This document shows positions 54,569-63,469 of a stretch of 64,000 nucleotides of DNA, in pieces; within the stretch, counting starts at the first letter, position 1; each line of letters begins with the position of its first letter. The position numbers and the translations under genes were made by a program. The notes below the pieces were generated by a model. It did not search any database, was not told where the DNA came from, and saw nothing but the letters and a program-made list of their open reading frames with translations. Source of the stretch: Chitinophagales bacterium (GTDB lineage: Bacteria > Bacteroidota > Bacteroidia > Chitinophagales > JADJOU01); NCBI GenBank assembly GCA_016787225.1, contig JAEUUY010000010.1, positions 1-64,000 of the forward strand, given 5' to 3'.

Positions 54569-55279
54569 CTAGCCCATATTATGAAAAACAGCCTGCACAT
54601 CTTCATCCTCCTCCAATCTTTCGATTAGTTTTTCTACATCCGCTTTTTGTTCATCTGTCAAATCCTCTTTATAATTCATAGGCACACGTTCCTTCTCTGC
54701 GGTTGTTATAGCTATACCCATACTATCCAGTGCTTGTTGCATTTTTCCGAAGTCCGTAAAACCAACTTGAATATAGGTCTCACCTTCTTCTGTCCCTATT
54801 TCTTCTAAGCCAAAATCTATTAGCTCAAGTTCTAGTTCTTCTAAATCGCGACCTGCTAAATCCACTGTGAAAAAAGCCTTGTGTTCAAACATAAATTCTA
54901 CCGAACCACTATTACCTAACGCACCACCACATTTGTTAAAATGAGACCGCACATTAGCTACGGTTCTATTTGTATTATCTGTTGCGGTTTCTACTAGAAA
55001 TGCGATACCATGTGGACCAAAACCTTCATATAGCACTTCTGCGAAGTCTTTTTCATCCTTTCCCAATGCTTTTTTAATAGCGCGCTCCACATTATCTTTG
55101 GGCATATTCGCTGCTTTGGCATTTTGAATTGCTATACGCAGGCGGGTATTGGTTGTAGGATCACCTCCACCGCTCTTGACTGCCATTACTATTTCCTTAC
55201 CTATTCTGGTAAAAGCTACTGCCATTTTGCTCCACCGAGCCATTTTAGCTGCTTTTCTATATTCAAATGCGCGTCCCAT
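54569..55279 (-). CDS. yebC: YebC/PmpR family protein
   Basis: 236 residues. Small three-domain protein; members are described as transcription regulators and, more recently, as helpers of ribosomes stalled at proline runs. Typical pattern: MGRAFEYRKAAKMARWSKMA, NMPKDNVERAIKKALG, VLYEGFGPHGIAFLVETATD and NKCGGALGNSGSVEFMF. Length is normal. Confidence 0.96.
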   Translation of the reverse strand: MGRAFEYRKAAKMARWSKMAVAFTRIGKEIVMAVKSGGGDPTTNTRLRIAIQNAKAANMPKDNVERAIKKALGKDEKDFAEVLYEGFGPHGIAFLVETATDNTNRTVANVRSHFNKCGGALGNSGSVEFMFEHKAFFTVDLAGRDLEELELELIDFGLEEIGTEEGETYIQVGFTDFGKMQQALDSMGIAITTAEKERVPMNYKEDLTDEQKADVEKLIERLEEDEDVQAVFHNMG

Positions 55280-55318
55280 TGCTTAATATACTTAAATATC
55301 TATTGGTTTTAAGGAAGG

Positions 55319-55326
55319 CAAATTTA
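55319..55326 (-). promoter_or_regulatory. -7 box TAAATTTG of yebC
   Basis: TAAATTTG on the minus strand, 39 nt before the yebC start. Confidence 0.45.
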
Positions 55327-55379
55327 AGAGAAAAAAATTATTCCTAGCTTTAAGTAATCCTAAATTTCTGAAACACCAA

Positions 55380-56093
55380 TTATTTCTTCCAGTCGACCAC
55401 TTTTATGATAACCGAAAAACCATTTTCTGGTTTATCCCAACCATTGGTAGGAGTTTGTTTAGCTAATACATGTTTTTCAGCATGAATCAATCCTATATTT
55501 TTAGCATAGACTTCAAAAAAATGAGTCTTCTCTATAGCATTACTATCCAAATGTTGAAGAACAGTCACGGTATTGTCAAAATTAAATCCAGAAACTTGTT
55601 TTGATTGAAAAATGTCCATATATCTATAGTTCCATTCTCCATATATTTTATTGACTGAAGTGTCAATGTATTTATTGCCTTTCCATGACATACTTGACTT
55701 TATAGGTGATTGTAACTTCGTAAATCGAAGATTGTTTTCGTTTTTAGTTACTTCGTCCTTAAGGGGCTGCATGGAGATATTTCTAAGAAATGCCCAAGGT
55801 TCCGAAGGTGTTTTTCGAAATAATACTTTTATTTTATACTGATATGGCAGACCGAATCCATGGAGTGTATCTTCGATCCATTCTCGTATATAATAAGTTG
55901 TCCCTGTTACAATTGGAGCAGGGTCTAATGAACTTTTAACATAATGAAAAGAGTCAACCTTATAATCAACCCAGTGACCGATAGTTTTAGGAAAATAATC
56001 TTGGTAAGAAACCTCGTTTTCTGGAGGAACACTATCTAACTGCTTCTGACAAGATGATAGCCATAAAAGCAAGAGAATCAAAAAGACTCTCAT
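55380..56093 (-). CDS. lipoprotein of unknown function
   Basis: 237 residues from the Met at 56093 (an upstream Met at 56105 is possible). Lipobox WLSSC at about 12-16. The mature domain is beta-rich (YYIREWIEDTLHGFGLPYQY, SGFNFDNTVTVLQHLDSN) and ends VIIKVVDWKK. I do not recognise it beyond a Bacteroidota envelope lipoprotein. A 39-residue lipoprotein gene lies just upstream in the same direction. Confidence 0.72.
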   Translation of the reverse strand: MRVFLILLLLWLSSCQKQLDSVPPENEVSYQDYFPKTIGHWVDYKVDSFHYVKSSLDPAPIVTGTTYYIREWIEDTLHGFGLPYQYKIKVLFRKTPSEPWAFLRNISMQPLKDEVTKNENNLRFTKLQSPIKSSMSWKGNKYIDTSVNKIYGEWNYRYMDIFQSKQVSGFNFDNTVTVLQHLDSNAIEKTHFFEVYAKNIGLIHAEKHVLAKQTPTNGWDKPENGFSVIIKVVDWKK

Positions 56094-56122
56094 GAATAGC
56101 AACATAGAATTTATGAATGAGT

Positions 56123-56242
56123 CTATGCGTTTTGAGAGCTATTGACTGTATCTGCCTTTGAATAAGCAGGACAAGTCTTGCTTCTACAAGCAGAAGCAGT
56201 CAATAATACCACGATAGCAAATAAAAACAATACCTTCTTCAT
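56123..56242 (-). CDS. small 39-residue lipoprotein
   Basis: ATG at 56242 to TAG at 56123. A complete lipoprotein signal (MKKVLFLFAIVVLLTASAC, Cys at 19) is followed by only 20 residues, RSKTCPAYSKADT and a short polar tail. Similar tiny lipoproteins with a CPAYS-type segment occur in Bacteroidota. It lies 29 bp upstream of the 237-residue lipoprotein gene and may be co-transcribed. Confidence 0.7.
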   Translation of the reverse strand: MKKVLFLFAIVVLLTASACRSKTCPAYSKADTVNSSQNA

Positions 56243-56408
56243 CTGTTATATATTTTATAATCGGGACTACAAATTTTGTAACCACCTTTTAATTTAGGAA
56301 ACGAAAATAAGGCATTTTTAGTATCTAGCTAAACAATTTTTGAAAACGACAAATTTTAGCGAGAATATGCACTATATTTATCCACAAATTAATTAAAACA
56401 AAAGTCCA

Positions 56409-57773
56409 TTGGCAAAAATAAAAAAAGCTTTTTTCTGCACGAATTGTGGTAATGAATCCCCAAAATGGATAGGTCGCTGCCCAGGGTGCAATGAATGGAA
56501 TACCTATGTGGAAGAAATTATTTCCAAAGAAAATTCTAATCCTAATCAGTCCACGTTTAAAGATTTCTCGGTAAAAACGAAGCCAGTAAAACTCGAAGAA
56601 GTTAAACAAAATGATATATCTCGTTTCTATTCGGATGATCCAGAATTCAATCGAGTTCTCGGAGGTGGCATAGTTCCCGGATCTATTGTTCTCATAGGGG
56701 GTGAACCAGGGATAGGAAAATCCACGCTTCTTCTTCAAATTGCGCTCTCCCTCAAAGATTTGAAAATTCTATATGTATCTGGTGAAGAAAGTGTAGAACA
56801 AATCAAAATGCGAGCGGATAGAATTCAAGCAAAAAATGAAAATCTATACCTATTTTCGGAGACTTGCACACAGACCATTTTTGACCAGGTAAAATCACTC
56901 GAACCCAATTTAATCATTATAGACTCCATTCAGACAGTTTATTCACAACATATACTATCAGCATCGGGCAGTATATCTCAGGTAAGAGAATGTGCTGGAG
57001 AGTTTCAGCGACTAGCCAAAGAGACTAATATACCTGTCATTCTGATAGGTCATATTAATAAAGAAGGAGAAATAGCAGGACCAAAGTTGCTAGAGCACAT
57101 TGTAGATACCGTTTTGCAATTTGAAGGAGATAGAAACTATACACATAGGCTGCTGCGAACGATTAAGAATCGCTTCGGTTCTGCCTTAGAGCTAGGTGTA
57201 TATGAAATGAAATCCGATGGATTGCAACCCGTTATCAATCCATCGGATATTCTATTGGGCAATAGAGATGAAGCTCTCAGCGGGGTAGCTATAGCCTCTA
57301 CCATGGAGGGAATGCGCCCATTGATGATAGAAGTACAAGCACTGGTAGCCAATGCTGTCTATGGCAATCCTCAGCGTAGCTCCATTGGCTTTGATACGCG
57401 ACGATTGAATATGCTCCTAGCTATTCTAGAAAAGCGCGGAGGCTTTCAATTATCGAATAAGGATGTATTTCTCAATCTAGCAGGAGGCATCAAAGTGAGC
57501 GATCCTGCCCTGGATTTAGCTGTTTTAGCAGCCATCATTTCCTCCTATAAAGACGAAGAAATATCAAGCAATACGGCTTTTTGTGCTGAAGTAGGACTCA
57601 GTGGAGAAATACGAGCTGTTTCCCGCATAGAGCAGCGCATAGCCGAAGCCGAAAAATTGGGTTTTGAGAAAATATTTATCTCCAAATATAACGCCAAACT
57701 TCCCAAGGATAAATTTACTATCAAAATCGTCCAAGTAGGCAAGATTAGTGAGGTTTATGGGGTTTTGTTTTAG
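56409..57773 (+). CDS. radA: DNA repair protein RadA
   Basis: 454 residues. A RecA-like ATPase that drives branch migration in recombinational repair. N-terminal zinc finger with cysteines at 10, 13, 23 and 26 (CTNCGNESPKWIGRCPGC), Walker A GGEPGIGKST at about 97, the RadA-specific KNRFG at about 253, and a Lon-like C-terminal domain (DPALDLAVLAAIISSY, AEVGLSGEIRAV). Start is TTG at 56409; the family begins MAKxKxxFxC, which fits exactly. Confidence 0.97.
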   Translation: MAKIKKAFFCTNCGNESPKWIGRCPGCNEWNTYVEEIISKENSNPNQSTFKDFSVKTKPVKLEEVKQNDISRFYSDDPEFNRVLGGGIVPGSIVLIGGEPGIGKSTLLLQIALSLKDLKILYVSGEESVEQIKMRADRIQAKNENLYLFSETCTQTIFDQVKSLEPNLIIIDSIQTVYSQHILSASGSISQVRECAGEFQRLAKETNIPVILIGHINKEGEIAGPKLLEHIVDTVLQFEGDRNYTHRLLRTIKNRFGSALELGVYEMKSDGLQPVINPSDILLGNRDEALSGVAIASTMEGMRPLMIEVQALVANAVYGNPQRSSIGFDTRRLNMLLAILEKRGGFQLSNKDVFLNLAGGIKVSDPALDLAVLAAIISSYKDEEISSNTAFCAEVGLSGEIRAVSRIEQRIAEAEKLGFEKIFISKYNAKLPKDKFTIKIVQVGKISEVYGVLF

Positions 57774-57780
57774 CTGGATT

Positions 57781-57800
57781 TTAACCGCAAAGGCGCAAAG
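57781..57800. repeat. solo word repeat TTAACCGCAAAGGCGCAAAG
   Basis: Two copies of the word CGCAAAG in a non-coding gap just after radA. It belongs to the same class of short word repeats as those flanking the GxxExxY gene at 10367-10878. Confidence 0.5.
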
Positions 57801-57835
57801 TATTATGGATAGTTTGAAAAGCATGACCTTCTAGT

Positions 57836-58859
57836 TTATTTGAAACAACTATCGACTACCTCATAATTTAAAGTCTGTGTCATAATAACTCTTTCACCTG
57901 AAGCACGGATACCTTCAAACTTTACTTGGTGACTATAAAAGCCAAGTTGTCTAGGGCATTTAAACTTATAATAGTAAACATTTAAATCATAAAAGTCTTT
58001 TTGTAATCTTCCATTTATAAATAGTTTATCTATCATTAATTCATAGTTATCTGCTTTAATAATTACCTCATTATAGCTTCCGGGCAATGCTCTAGTGTTT
58101 TTTACTATTGCTATGTGTTGTGTGGAATGATAACTGCCAAAACCTACCTAGCCTAATTGATTTATAATATAGCTTGAGTAGATATTATAAATTGTCATAT
58201 TGGCAATGTATAGTCTATTTACTATAGTTAAATAATTAAGAGGACTAGTTTGTTGGTAATGAGAAGTAATAATTTGCTTGGCGTTAAACTCACTAAGGCT
58301 ATCAATTCGTTTTATTTCTAAACTATATCTATCTATAACATTTTCTGAAATTTTATCCTTATTTGTAATCAGTATTTTATTGTAGTTTTGATTTATAAGG
58401 TCAACTATGGCGTTTATTTCTTCATCTATACTCTCGATATCATTTTGAGATATTTTATTCAGAAAGAACTTAGGTTTACCATAAGCATTAAACCTAAGCT
58501 TTCCAAGTTTTTCTGCACGATACTTTATATGATTAATGGCATCATTTATTTTATTATTTTCTTGTCTCAGTTGATTAAAAATCGGTGCATATATATCTAA
58601 CTTAACACTCTTATACCTATTGTTTTTTTGCAGCCTCTATAGAAGATTCAGCAATATAATCCATTTGTTTCAAAGCATTAATTTGCATTAAGTCCAAATT
58701 AGACTCTTTTATAAAACTATTATATTCCTCAACATCATTTCTATATTGACATTGAAGGAAAAGCAAAGGAAAAATAGAAACAAAGAATCTCACAATACTA
58801 TAATGCAAAAATGAAGTAAATATTTTACACCTAAGTTTAAATGAAACCATCATACACAA
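57836..58859 (-). pseudogene. decayed GldM-like gene with frameshift and internal stop
   Basis: One coding sequence of about 340 codons can be rebuilt across two lesions. The first part (from 58859) gives a hydrophobic leader ending LLFLQC and helices up to IAESSIEAAKK. A run of seven A (minus strand) at 58623-58629 then shifts the frame; with six A the reading continues NNRYKSVKLDIYAPIFNQLR and on to YSSYIINQLG. An in-frame TAG at 58148-58150 follows. Beyond it the same frame goes on with VGFGSYHSTQHIAIVKNTRA and a beta-domain ending LNYEVVDSCFK. The helical first half and the following Ig-like domain resemble the periplasmic domains of GldM. It overlaps the ATPase stop by 10 bp. The GldM assignment is tentative. 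Confidence 0.6.
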
Positions 58860-59971
58860 AACTCCATATAGTTTTCTTTAGTGATTACTTTGGTTTCTCC
58901 GATGGGATAGGCATTGGTAAACGTCTTAGAGAAACGTGCCTTTTGCATCGAACTCCACTTAAATTCATAGGCATTGAGTAACCCATTTTGTTCTTCGACA
59001 TAGTCTATTTCTTGTTGGTCTTTCGTGCGCCAGAAATATTTATTCAAATAATTTTTCGTATAATGATTGTACTTCATTCGCTCCATGACGATAAAATTTT
59101 CCCAAAGCTTCCCTATATCTTGTCTTCCTTCTAATATTTGAAAATTAGAAATAAGCGCATTGCGAACACCATTATCATAGAAATAAATTTTCTTCGAAAG
59201 TTTTAATTCATTTCTCAAGTTTCTATTCAAAGAATTCAATCGGAAAATAACAAATGATTTTTCTAATAAATTTATGTAAGATTCGACAGTTTTACTATCA
59301 AGACCTACCAAATTTCCTAGCTCATTGTATGACACTTCTGCTCCGATTTGAAATGCGAGGGCTTGGAGTAAAGTCACTAATTTCTCCGGCTTCTTGATGC
59401 TATCTAGCATTAGAATATCTCTAAACAAATAGCTATCCGCTAATAATTTGAGCATTTCTTTTTCATTGCCCTGTTTTGTCACAATCTCTGGATACATGCC
59501 ATAAACGAGTCTATTGGATAGCATCCGCTGCTCCTCTATCTCACTGGTATGCGCCACCATCTCTGAGGTAGAGAGTGGGAATAAATACATTTCTATTTTT
59601 CTACCCGTTAAGGGCTCGCTCGTTTTATTATTTAATTCAAAGGCAGAAGAACCTGTAACAATTAATTGTACATCTGGATAGGTATCATAAAGCAATTTCA
59701 ATCCAATACCAATATTTTCAATTTTCTGAGCCTCGTCGATCACCACGAGTTTGCTATTTCCTATTAAGGACTTGAGTGATGTGGAGCTAGGTTTTTTAAA
59801 TCGCTCGTGGATATCATATTCATCTCCATTGAGCCATAAGCTATTTTTTGTTTTGCTCACTAGGTCTTTCAACAAAGTCGTTTTACCTGTTTGCCGAGCA
59901 CCTAAAAGCATAATGACTTTTCGTTTATACAAACTATCATTTAATTGTTTGACGGCATTTCTTTCAACCAT
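58850..59971 (-). CDS. AAA ATPase of the AAA_14/DUF4143 type
   Basis: 373 residues. N-terminal P-loop LLGARQTGKTTLLKDL at about 21-36, Walker B KLVVIDEAQKIENIG, and sensor VTGSSAFELNNK. The C-terminal DUF4143 region has YNELGNLVGLDSKTVESYIN (a helix-turn-helix-like stretch), LNSLNRNLRNELKLSKKIYF and the PD-(D/E)xK-like FWRTKDQQEIDYVEEQNG with YEFKW. Such genes are common, scattered and of unknown role. Upstream lies an array of long stem-loop repeats. Confidence 0.9.
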   Translation of the reverse strand: MVERNAVKQLNDSLYKRKVIMLLGARQTGKTTLLKDLVSKTKNSLWLNGDEYDIHERFKKPSSTSLKSLIGNSKLVVIDEAQKIENIGIGLKLLYDTYPDVQLIVTGSSAFELNNKTSEPLTGRKIEMYLFPLSTSEMVAHTSEIEEQRMLSNRLVYGMYPEIVTKQGNEKEMLKLLADSYLFRDILMLDSIKKPEKLVTLLQALAFQIGAEVSYNELGNLVGLDSKTVESYINLLEKSFVIFRLNSLNRNLRNELKLSKKIYFYDNGVRNALISNFQILEGRQDIGKLWENFIVMERMKYNHYTKNYLNKYFWRTKDQQEIDYVEEQNGLLNAYEFKWSSMQKARFSKTFTNAYPIGETKVITKENYMEFCV

Positions 59972-60000
59972 AACTAAATTTCAATATGTAAAAATACATA

Positions 60001-60345
60001 CTTTTTCGATTGTATTCCGAAATAGTTGACTCTTTTTTGGATTACAATCGAAAAAAGAACGAAAACCAAAACCTTGGAGGGAAAATAAAGCTATATAAAT
60101 AAATGAATATCAATATTCAATATCATTTTATCCAACTTTTTGGATTATATTCCGAAATAGTTGATACTTTTTTAGATTACATTCCAAAAAAGTAAGAGAT
60201 AAATATCTTGGAGGAAAAATAAAGTTACATATTTAATTGAATACCAATAGTTAATATCATATAATCCGACTTTTTGGATTATATTCCGAAATAGTTGACT
60301 CTTTTTTGGATTACATTCTAAAAAAGACGAACATAAATATTCCTC
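60001..60345. repeat. 2.5 tandem copies of a 134-135 bp stem-loop repeat
   Basis: Unit starts are at 60001, 60136 and 60270; the third copy breaks off near 60345. Each unit opens with CTTTTT(C/G)GATT and a TATTCCGAAATAGTTGA core and then holds a second CTTTTTT(G/A)GATTACA arm. In the first copy 60001-60018 and 60039-60056 pair over 18 bp with one mismatch. Copies two and three keep a shorter CTTTTTTxGA/TCxAAAAAAG stem. The rest of each unit is AT-rich with a conserved CTTGGAGG stretch in copies one and two. It fills the 382 bp gap between the ATPase start and the DUF885 gene stop. Confidence 0.85.
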
Positions 60346-60353
60346 AAATCAGA

Positions 60354-62108
60354 TTACAATCTCCCAAACATCTCCTTGACATATTTCATAGGGGGTGCTC
60401 CGAAGCTGAGTAATCTATCATTAAACGCTTTAAGATTGAATTGAGCGCCCATTTGTTTTTTAACTTCTTCTCGGAAAGTATATATTTCATTGAAGCCTGT
60501 AAAGTAAGAACATAGCTGTACCTGAGTCAGCTTGGCTCGTCTCCACTTACCTTCTGCCTCAGATTTTTCTTGAAAAGCCTCCACTTGCATCAGATGCATA
60601 GCTTGCTCTTCGGTCATTTCCTTAGTATGAATACTAATATCCAAAATAGTATTGCAGACCCCGCGCAAGTGAAACTTATAATACATCAACCACATTTCAT
60701 CGGACATTTCGGTTTGATTGATACTTGTATTTTTATCCCATCCTTCTTCCATCATTAGGCGTTCGGCATAGAGCGCCCAACCTTCTATGAATGCCCCATT
60801 CTGCAAAAGATTTTGAATAATCGACGGTGATTTATTCGCATGAATTAGTTGTACATAATGACCTGGAATAGCTTCGTGAATATTTAAAATTTGAAGGGTG
60901 AACTGATTGTATTCTCTTAAGAAACTTTCTGCTGCTTCCGGTGAATAAAATGCTAAACTGCCTACATTATAATAGGTATTTGCGTTTTTAGCATAAGGAC
61001 CAGGGCTCGATATACTAGCACCTGCTACACCCGCCATCCAAGCTGGTTCTTTACGCACGACCAATGGCTTAGAGGCATCCATAGTTACTAAATCTTTCTC
61101 TACTATAAATTGATTTAAGATAGGGATTTGACGCTCTATTTCCCTTTGAAAATCTTCCCGCTTTACATGCTGGAGTGCGACCTTGTCGATTACCATCTTG
61201 ATGCGTTTTAATGAATCTGCTTCTAATGGGGTATTAGGTAAATACTTATCCCATAAACGGGTGGCGATAGCAAACATTTCCGTCTGCAAGGACTCTTTTC
61301 TCTGACTAGCTATTTGAAACATTTCATCGGATGAGAAAGAAGAAGCTATGTCCAAATTGAACTTTTTTTCATACAATTTTTTACCTAATCGAAAACTTTT
61401 AGCTTTGCGTTTACCAGACTCCATTTCAGACTTTAGATTTTCCAAATGGGAGATAAAACCTTGTATCGCTTTTGAGGCTATTCCTAAAAAGGTAGTATCT
61501 GCATTTTTTCGGTTATAAAATTCACGAATTTCTCCATACTGAAGCATATCTATCGTACCTGTCAGCTGCTGAATAGCCAACGAGGTATGTTCTAAGGTCG
61601 GTTCTGTTAAATTTCTTTTCGCTGCCTCGAAATAAGCTGGAGTTTTAGCTAAAAATTTATCTAAATTGCCAATGATCGCATTGGAGTCTTCTTTGTTTTG
61701 TGTAATTTCAAAAAGAGTTCCTCCAAAATTGTATTGAGAGGCGTCCCAAGTATAGGATTTATATTCATTGATAGCATAATCCGTGCCTTCTAGCATATTT
61801 TTTATCAGTAAATAATCTGTTTTATTCATAGGAGACAAAGAATCATAAATAAAATCCTTTAATGAATCTAAGTAGCGCGCTGCAAAAGCTAAATCTGATT
61901 TTCTATTAGCCTCATCTGGAATTGGTAACACACTATCATATTTGTGATAACCCACACCCTTTGCCCAATTGGGATATTGCTTCCACATATCATCGACCAT
62001 GCGCAGTTTGAAGGATTCGAATTCCGAATTTCCTTTCTTAGATTGCTGACAAGAGGATAGCGAAACAAGTAATATAAGAAGGAGGGCTGAATAAAATGAT
62101 TTTATCAT
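60354..62108 (-). CDS. DUF885 family lipoprotein, probable metallopeptidase
   Basis: 584 residues. Lipobox LLVSLSSC gives the lipidated Cys at about 20. DUF885 proteins are thermolysin-like: the zinc motif HEAIPGHYVQ is at about 410, with the further Glu in FIEGWALYAERLMMEEGW. The length is usual for the family. Substrates are unknown; some relatives are thought to be peptidases of the periplasm. No clear promoter box was seen. Confidence 0.9.
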   Translation of the reverse strand: MIKSFYSALLLILLVSLSSCQQSKKGNSEFESFKLRMVDDMWKQYPNWAKGVGYHKYDSVLPIPDEANRKSDLAFAARYLDSLKDFIYDSLSPMNKTDYLLIKNMLEGTDYAINEYKSYTWDASQYNFGGTLFEITQNKEDSNAIIGNLDKFLAKTPAYFEAAKRNLTEPTLEHTSLAIQQLTGTIDMLQYGEIREFYNRKNADTTFLGIASKAIQGFISHLENLKSEMESGKRKAKSFRLGKKLYEKKFNLDIASSFSSDEMFQIASQRKESLQTEMFAIATRLWDKYLPNTPLEADSLKRIKMVIDKVALQHVKREDFQREIERQIPILNQFIVEKDLVTMDASKPLVVRKEPAWMAGVAGASISSPGPYAKNANTYYNVGSLAFYSPEAAESFLREYNQFTLQILNIHEAIPGHYVQLIHANKSPSIIQNLLQNGAFIEGWALYAERLMMEEGWDKNTSINQTEMSDEMWLMYYKFHLRGVCNTILDISIHTKEMTEEQAMHLMQVEAFQEKSEAEGKWRRAKLTQVQLCSYFTGFNEIYTFREEVKKQMGAQFNLKAFNDRLLSFGAPPMKYVKEMFGRL

Positions 62109-62170
62109 AAGAATAAATTAGAAAGTAAAAATAATTCTTAATTGAAAATATTTAACCATAATAATTTATT

Positions 62171-62197
62171 TAGCCACAAAGGCACTAAGTCACAAAG
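62171..62197. repeat. solo word repeat TAGCCACAAAGGCACTAAG plus TCACAAAG
   Basis: Words CACAAAGG, CACTAAG and CACAAAG in tandem in a non-coding gap, in the same style as the repeats at 10367 and 57781. Nothing else in 62109-62333 looks coding. Confidence 0.5.
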
Positions 62198-62230
62198 AAA
62201 ATTATACTGAAAAATATTTGTCTTTATTCA

Positions 62231-62238
62231 TAAATTTG
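62231..62238 (+). promoter_or_regulatory. -7 box TAAATTTG upstream of the glycosylasparaginase gene
   Basis: TAAATTTG, 95 nt before the chosen start at 62334. No well-spaced -33 element. Confidence 0.35.
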
Positions 62239-62333
62239 ATGATTTTGTTGGAATTCATATTTGCTTCGCAGGAGTGACAAAAAAAGAACAATTTCAAACT
62301 AATTACTTTAAATTTGAATTAGAAACTTTCTTT

Positions 62334-63374
62334 ATGAATCGACGTCAATTAGTCAAAACGTTATCTTTATCAGGTATGACATTTTCATTTTTCAAAACGG
62401 GCTGGGCTAGTAATTTAAAAACGACCAGTAAGCCTATAGTATTGAGCACTTGGTACAATCAGCGAGAAGCTAATATCGATGCTTGGTCAATTCTTTCGAA
62501 AAATGGAAACGCACTCGATGCTGTCGAAAAAGGTGTAATGAATGCAGAAAATGACATGAACAACTGCTGCGTAGGTCTGGGAGGCAATCCTGATAGGACA
62601 GGTATCGTGACACTAGATGCTTGTATCATGAATGAAAAATTTGAAATTGGCGCAGTAGGTGCCTTAGAGAGAATCAAACATCCTATTTCCGTGGCGCGCG
62701 CTGTGATGGAAAAATCTCCTCATGTGATGTTGGTAGGAGTAGGGGCTCAAGAATTTGCCTTGTCTCAAGGTTTTTCGTTAGAAGATGGTAAACTGAGTGA
62801 CCATGCTGCTAAGGCTTTTGAGGATTGGGAAAAACGAAATGCGTTTGACCATAAAAATATAGAAAACAAGAAAGTGGAGTTTATCACCAAGCCAGATAGA
62901 GAACAAGAGAAACGTAAAACTATGAAAGCCGATGAGTTCAATCACGACACCATAGGGATGATAGCTATGGATGGTTATGGGAACTTGAGTGGTGCATGCA
63001 CCACCAGTGGTATGGGATTTAAAATGCGTGGACGACTAGGTGATTCTCCTATAATAGGTGCTGGTCTATATGTAGATAATGAAGTAGGAGCTGCTACCGC
63101 AACAGGTCATGGAGAGGAAGTGATACGTATCTGCGGCAGTCACTTAGTAGTAGAATTTATGCGCCAAGGCTTGAGTCCAGAACTTGCCTGTAAAAAAGCT
63201 GTTGAACGAATCCTTAAACGTACTCCAAGAAAACTAGAGGACTTACAAATAGGTTTCATCGCACTCAATAAACATGGAGAGTTTGGAGCTTATGCCTTAC
63301 AGAAAGGATTTGACTTTGCTGTGAAGTCGGAGGAATTAGATAATACGAAGTTTGATAGTAAGTTTTTGATTTAA
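62334..63374 (+). CDS. N4-(beta-N-acetylglucosaminyl)-L-asparaginase (glycosylasparaginase)
   Basis: 346 residues. An Ntn-hydrolase that splits the GlcNAc-Asn bond of N-glycans after cutting itself before a Thr. The N-terminus MNRRQLVKTLSLSGMTF with a following hydrophobic stretch looks like a Tat signal (NRRQLVK), so the enzyme is probably exported folded. The self-cleavage site is FNHDTIGMIAMD with the nucleophile Thr at about 205. CTTSGMGFKMRGRLGDSPII and GAGLYVDNEVGAATATGHGE (each 20 residues) are family hallmarks. A GTG at 62274 would add 20 residues; the twin-arginine start at 62334 is preferred. Confidence 0.92.
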   Translation: MNRRQLVKTLSLSGMTFSFFKTGWASNLKTTSKPIVLSTWYNQREANIDAWSILSKNGNALDAVEKGVMNAENDMNNCCVGLGGNPDRTGIVTLDACIMNEKFEIGAVGALERIKHPISVARAVMEKSPHVMLVGVGAQEFALSQGFSLEDGKLSDHAAKAFEDWEKRNAFDHKNIENKKVEFITKPDREQEKRKTMKADEFNHDTIGMIAMDGYGNLSGACTTSGMGFKMRGRLGDSPIIGAGLYVDNEVGAATATGHGEEVIRICGSHLVVEFMRQGLSPELACKKAVERILKRTPRKLEDLQIGFIALNKHGEFGAYALQKGFDFAVKSEELDNTKFDSKFLI

Positions 63375-63469
63375 ATAATTTTAATTGAAATGAAATTTAT
63401 ATAGTTCGTGATGACACGAACTTTGACAAAAGAGAGAAAAAAAATAAATATCATAAGAAACTAAATACT

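Noticed and set aside
56325-56738. 137-residue minus-strand frame over the start of radA
   Set aside because: It lies opposite the conserved RadA zinc finger and Walker A region and is rich in Phe, Ile and Arg, typical of an antisense shadow.
58617-58640. Programmed ribosomal frameshift at the seven-A run of the GldM-like gene
   Set aside because: The reading needed is +1 relative to the upstream frame, not the -1 shift that A-rich slippery heptamers give, and a second in-frame stop follows. Gene decay or sequencing error is simpler.
60001-60345. CRISPR array
   Set aside because: The unit is about 134 bp, with homology over most of its length rather than short repeats alternating with unique spacers. 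No cas gene is in the window.
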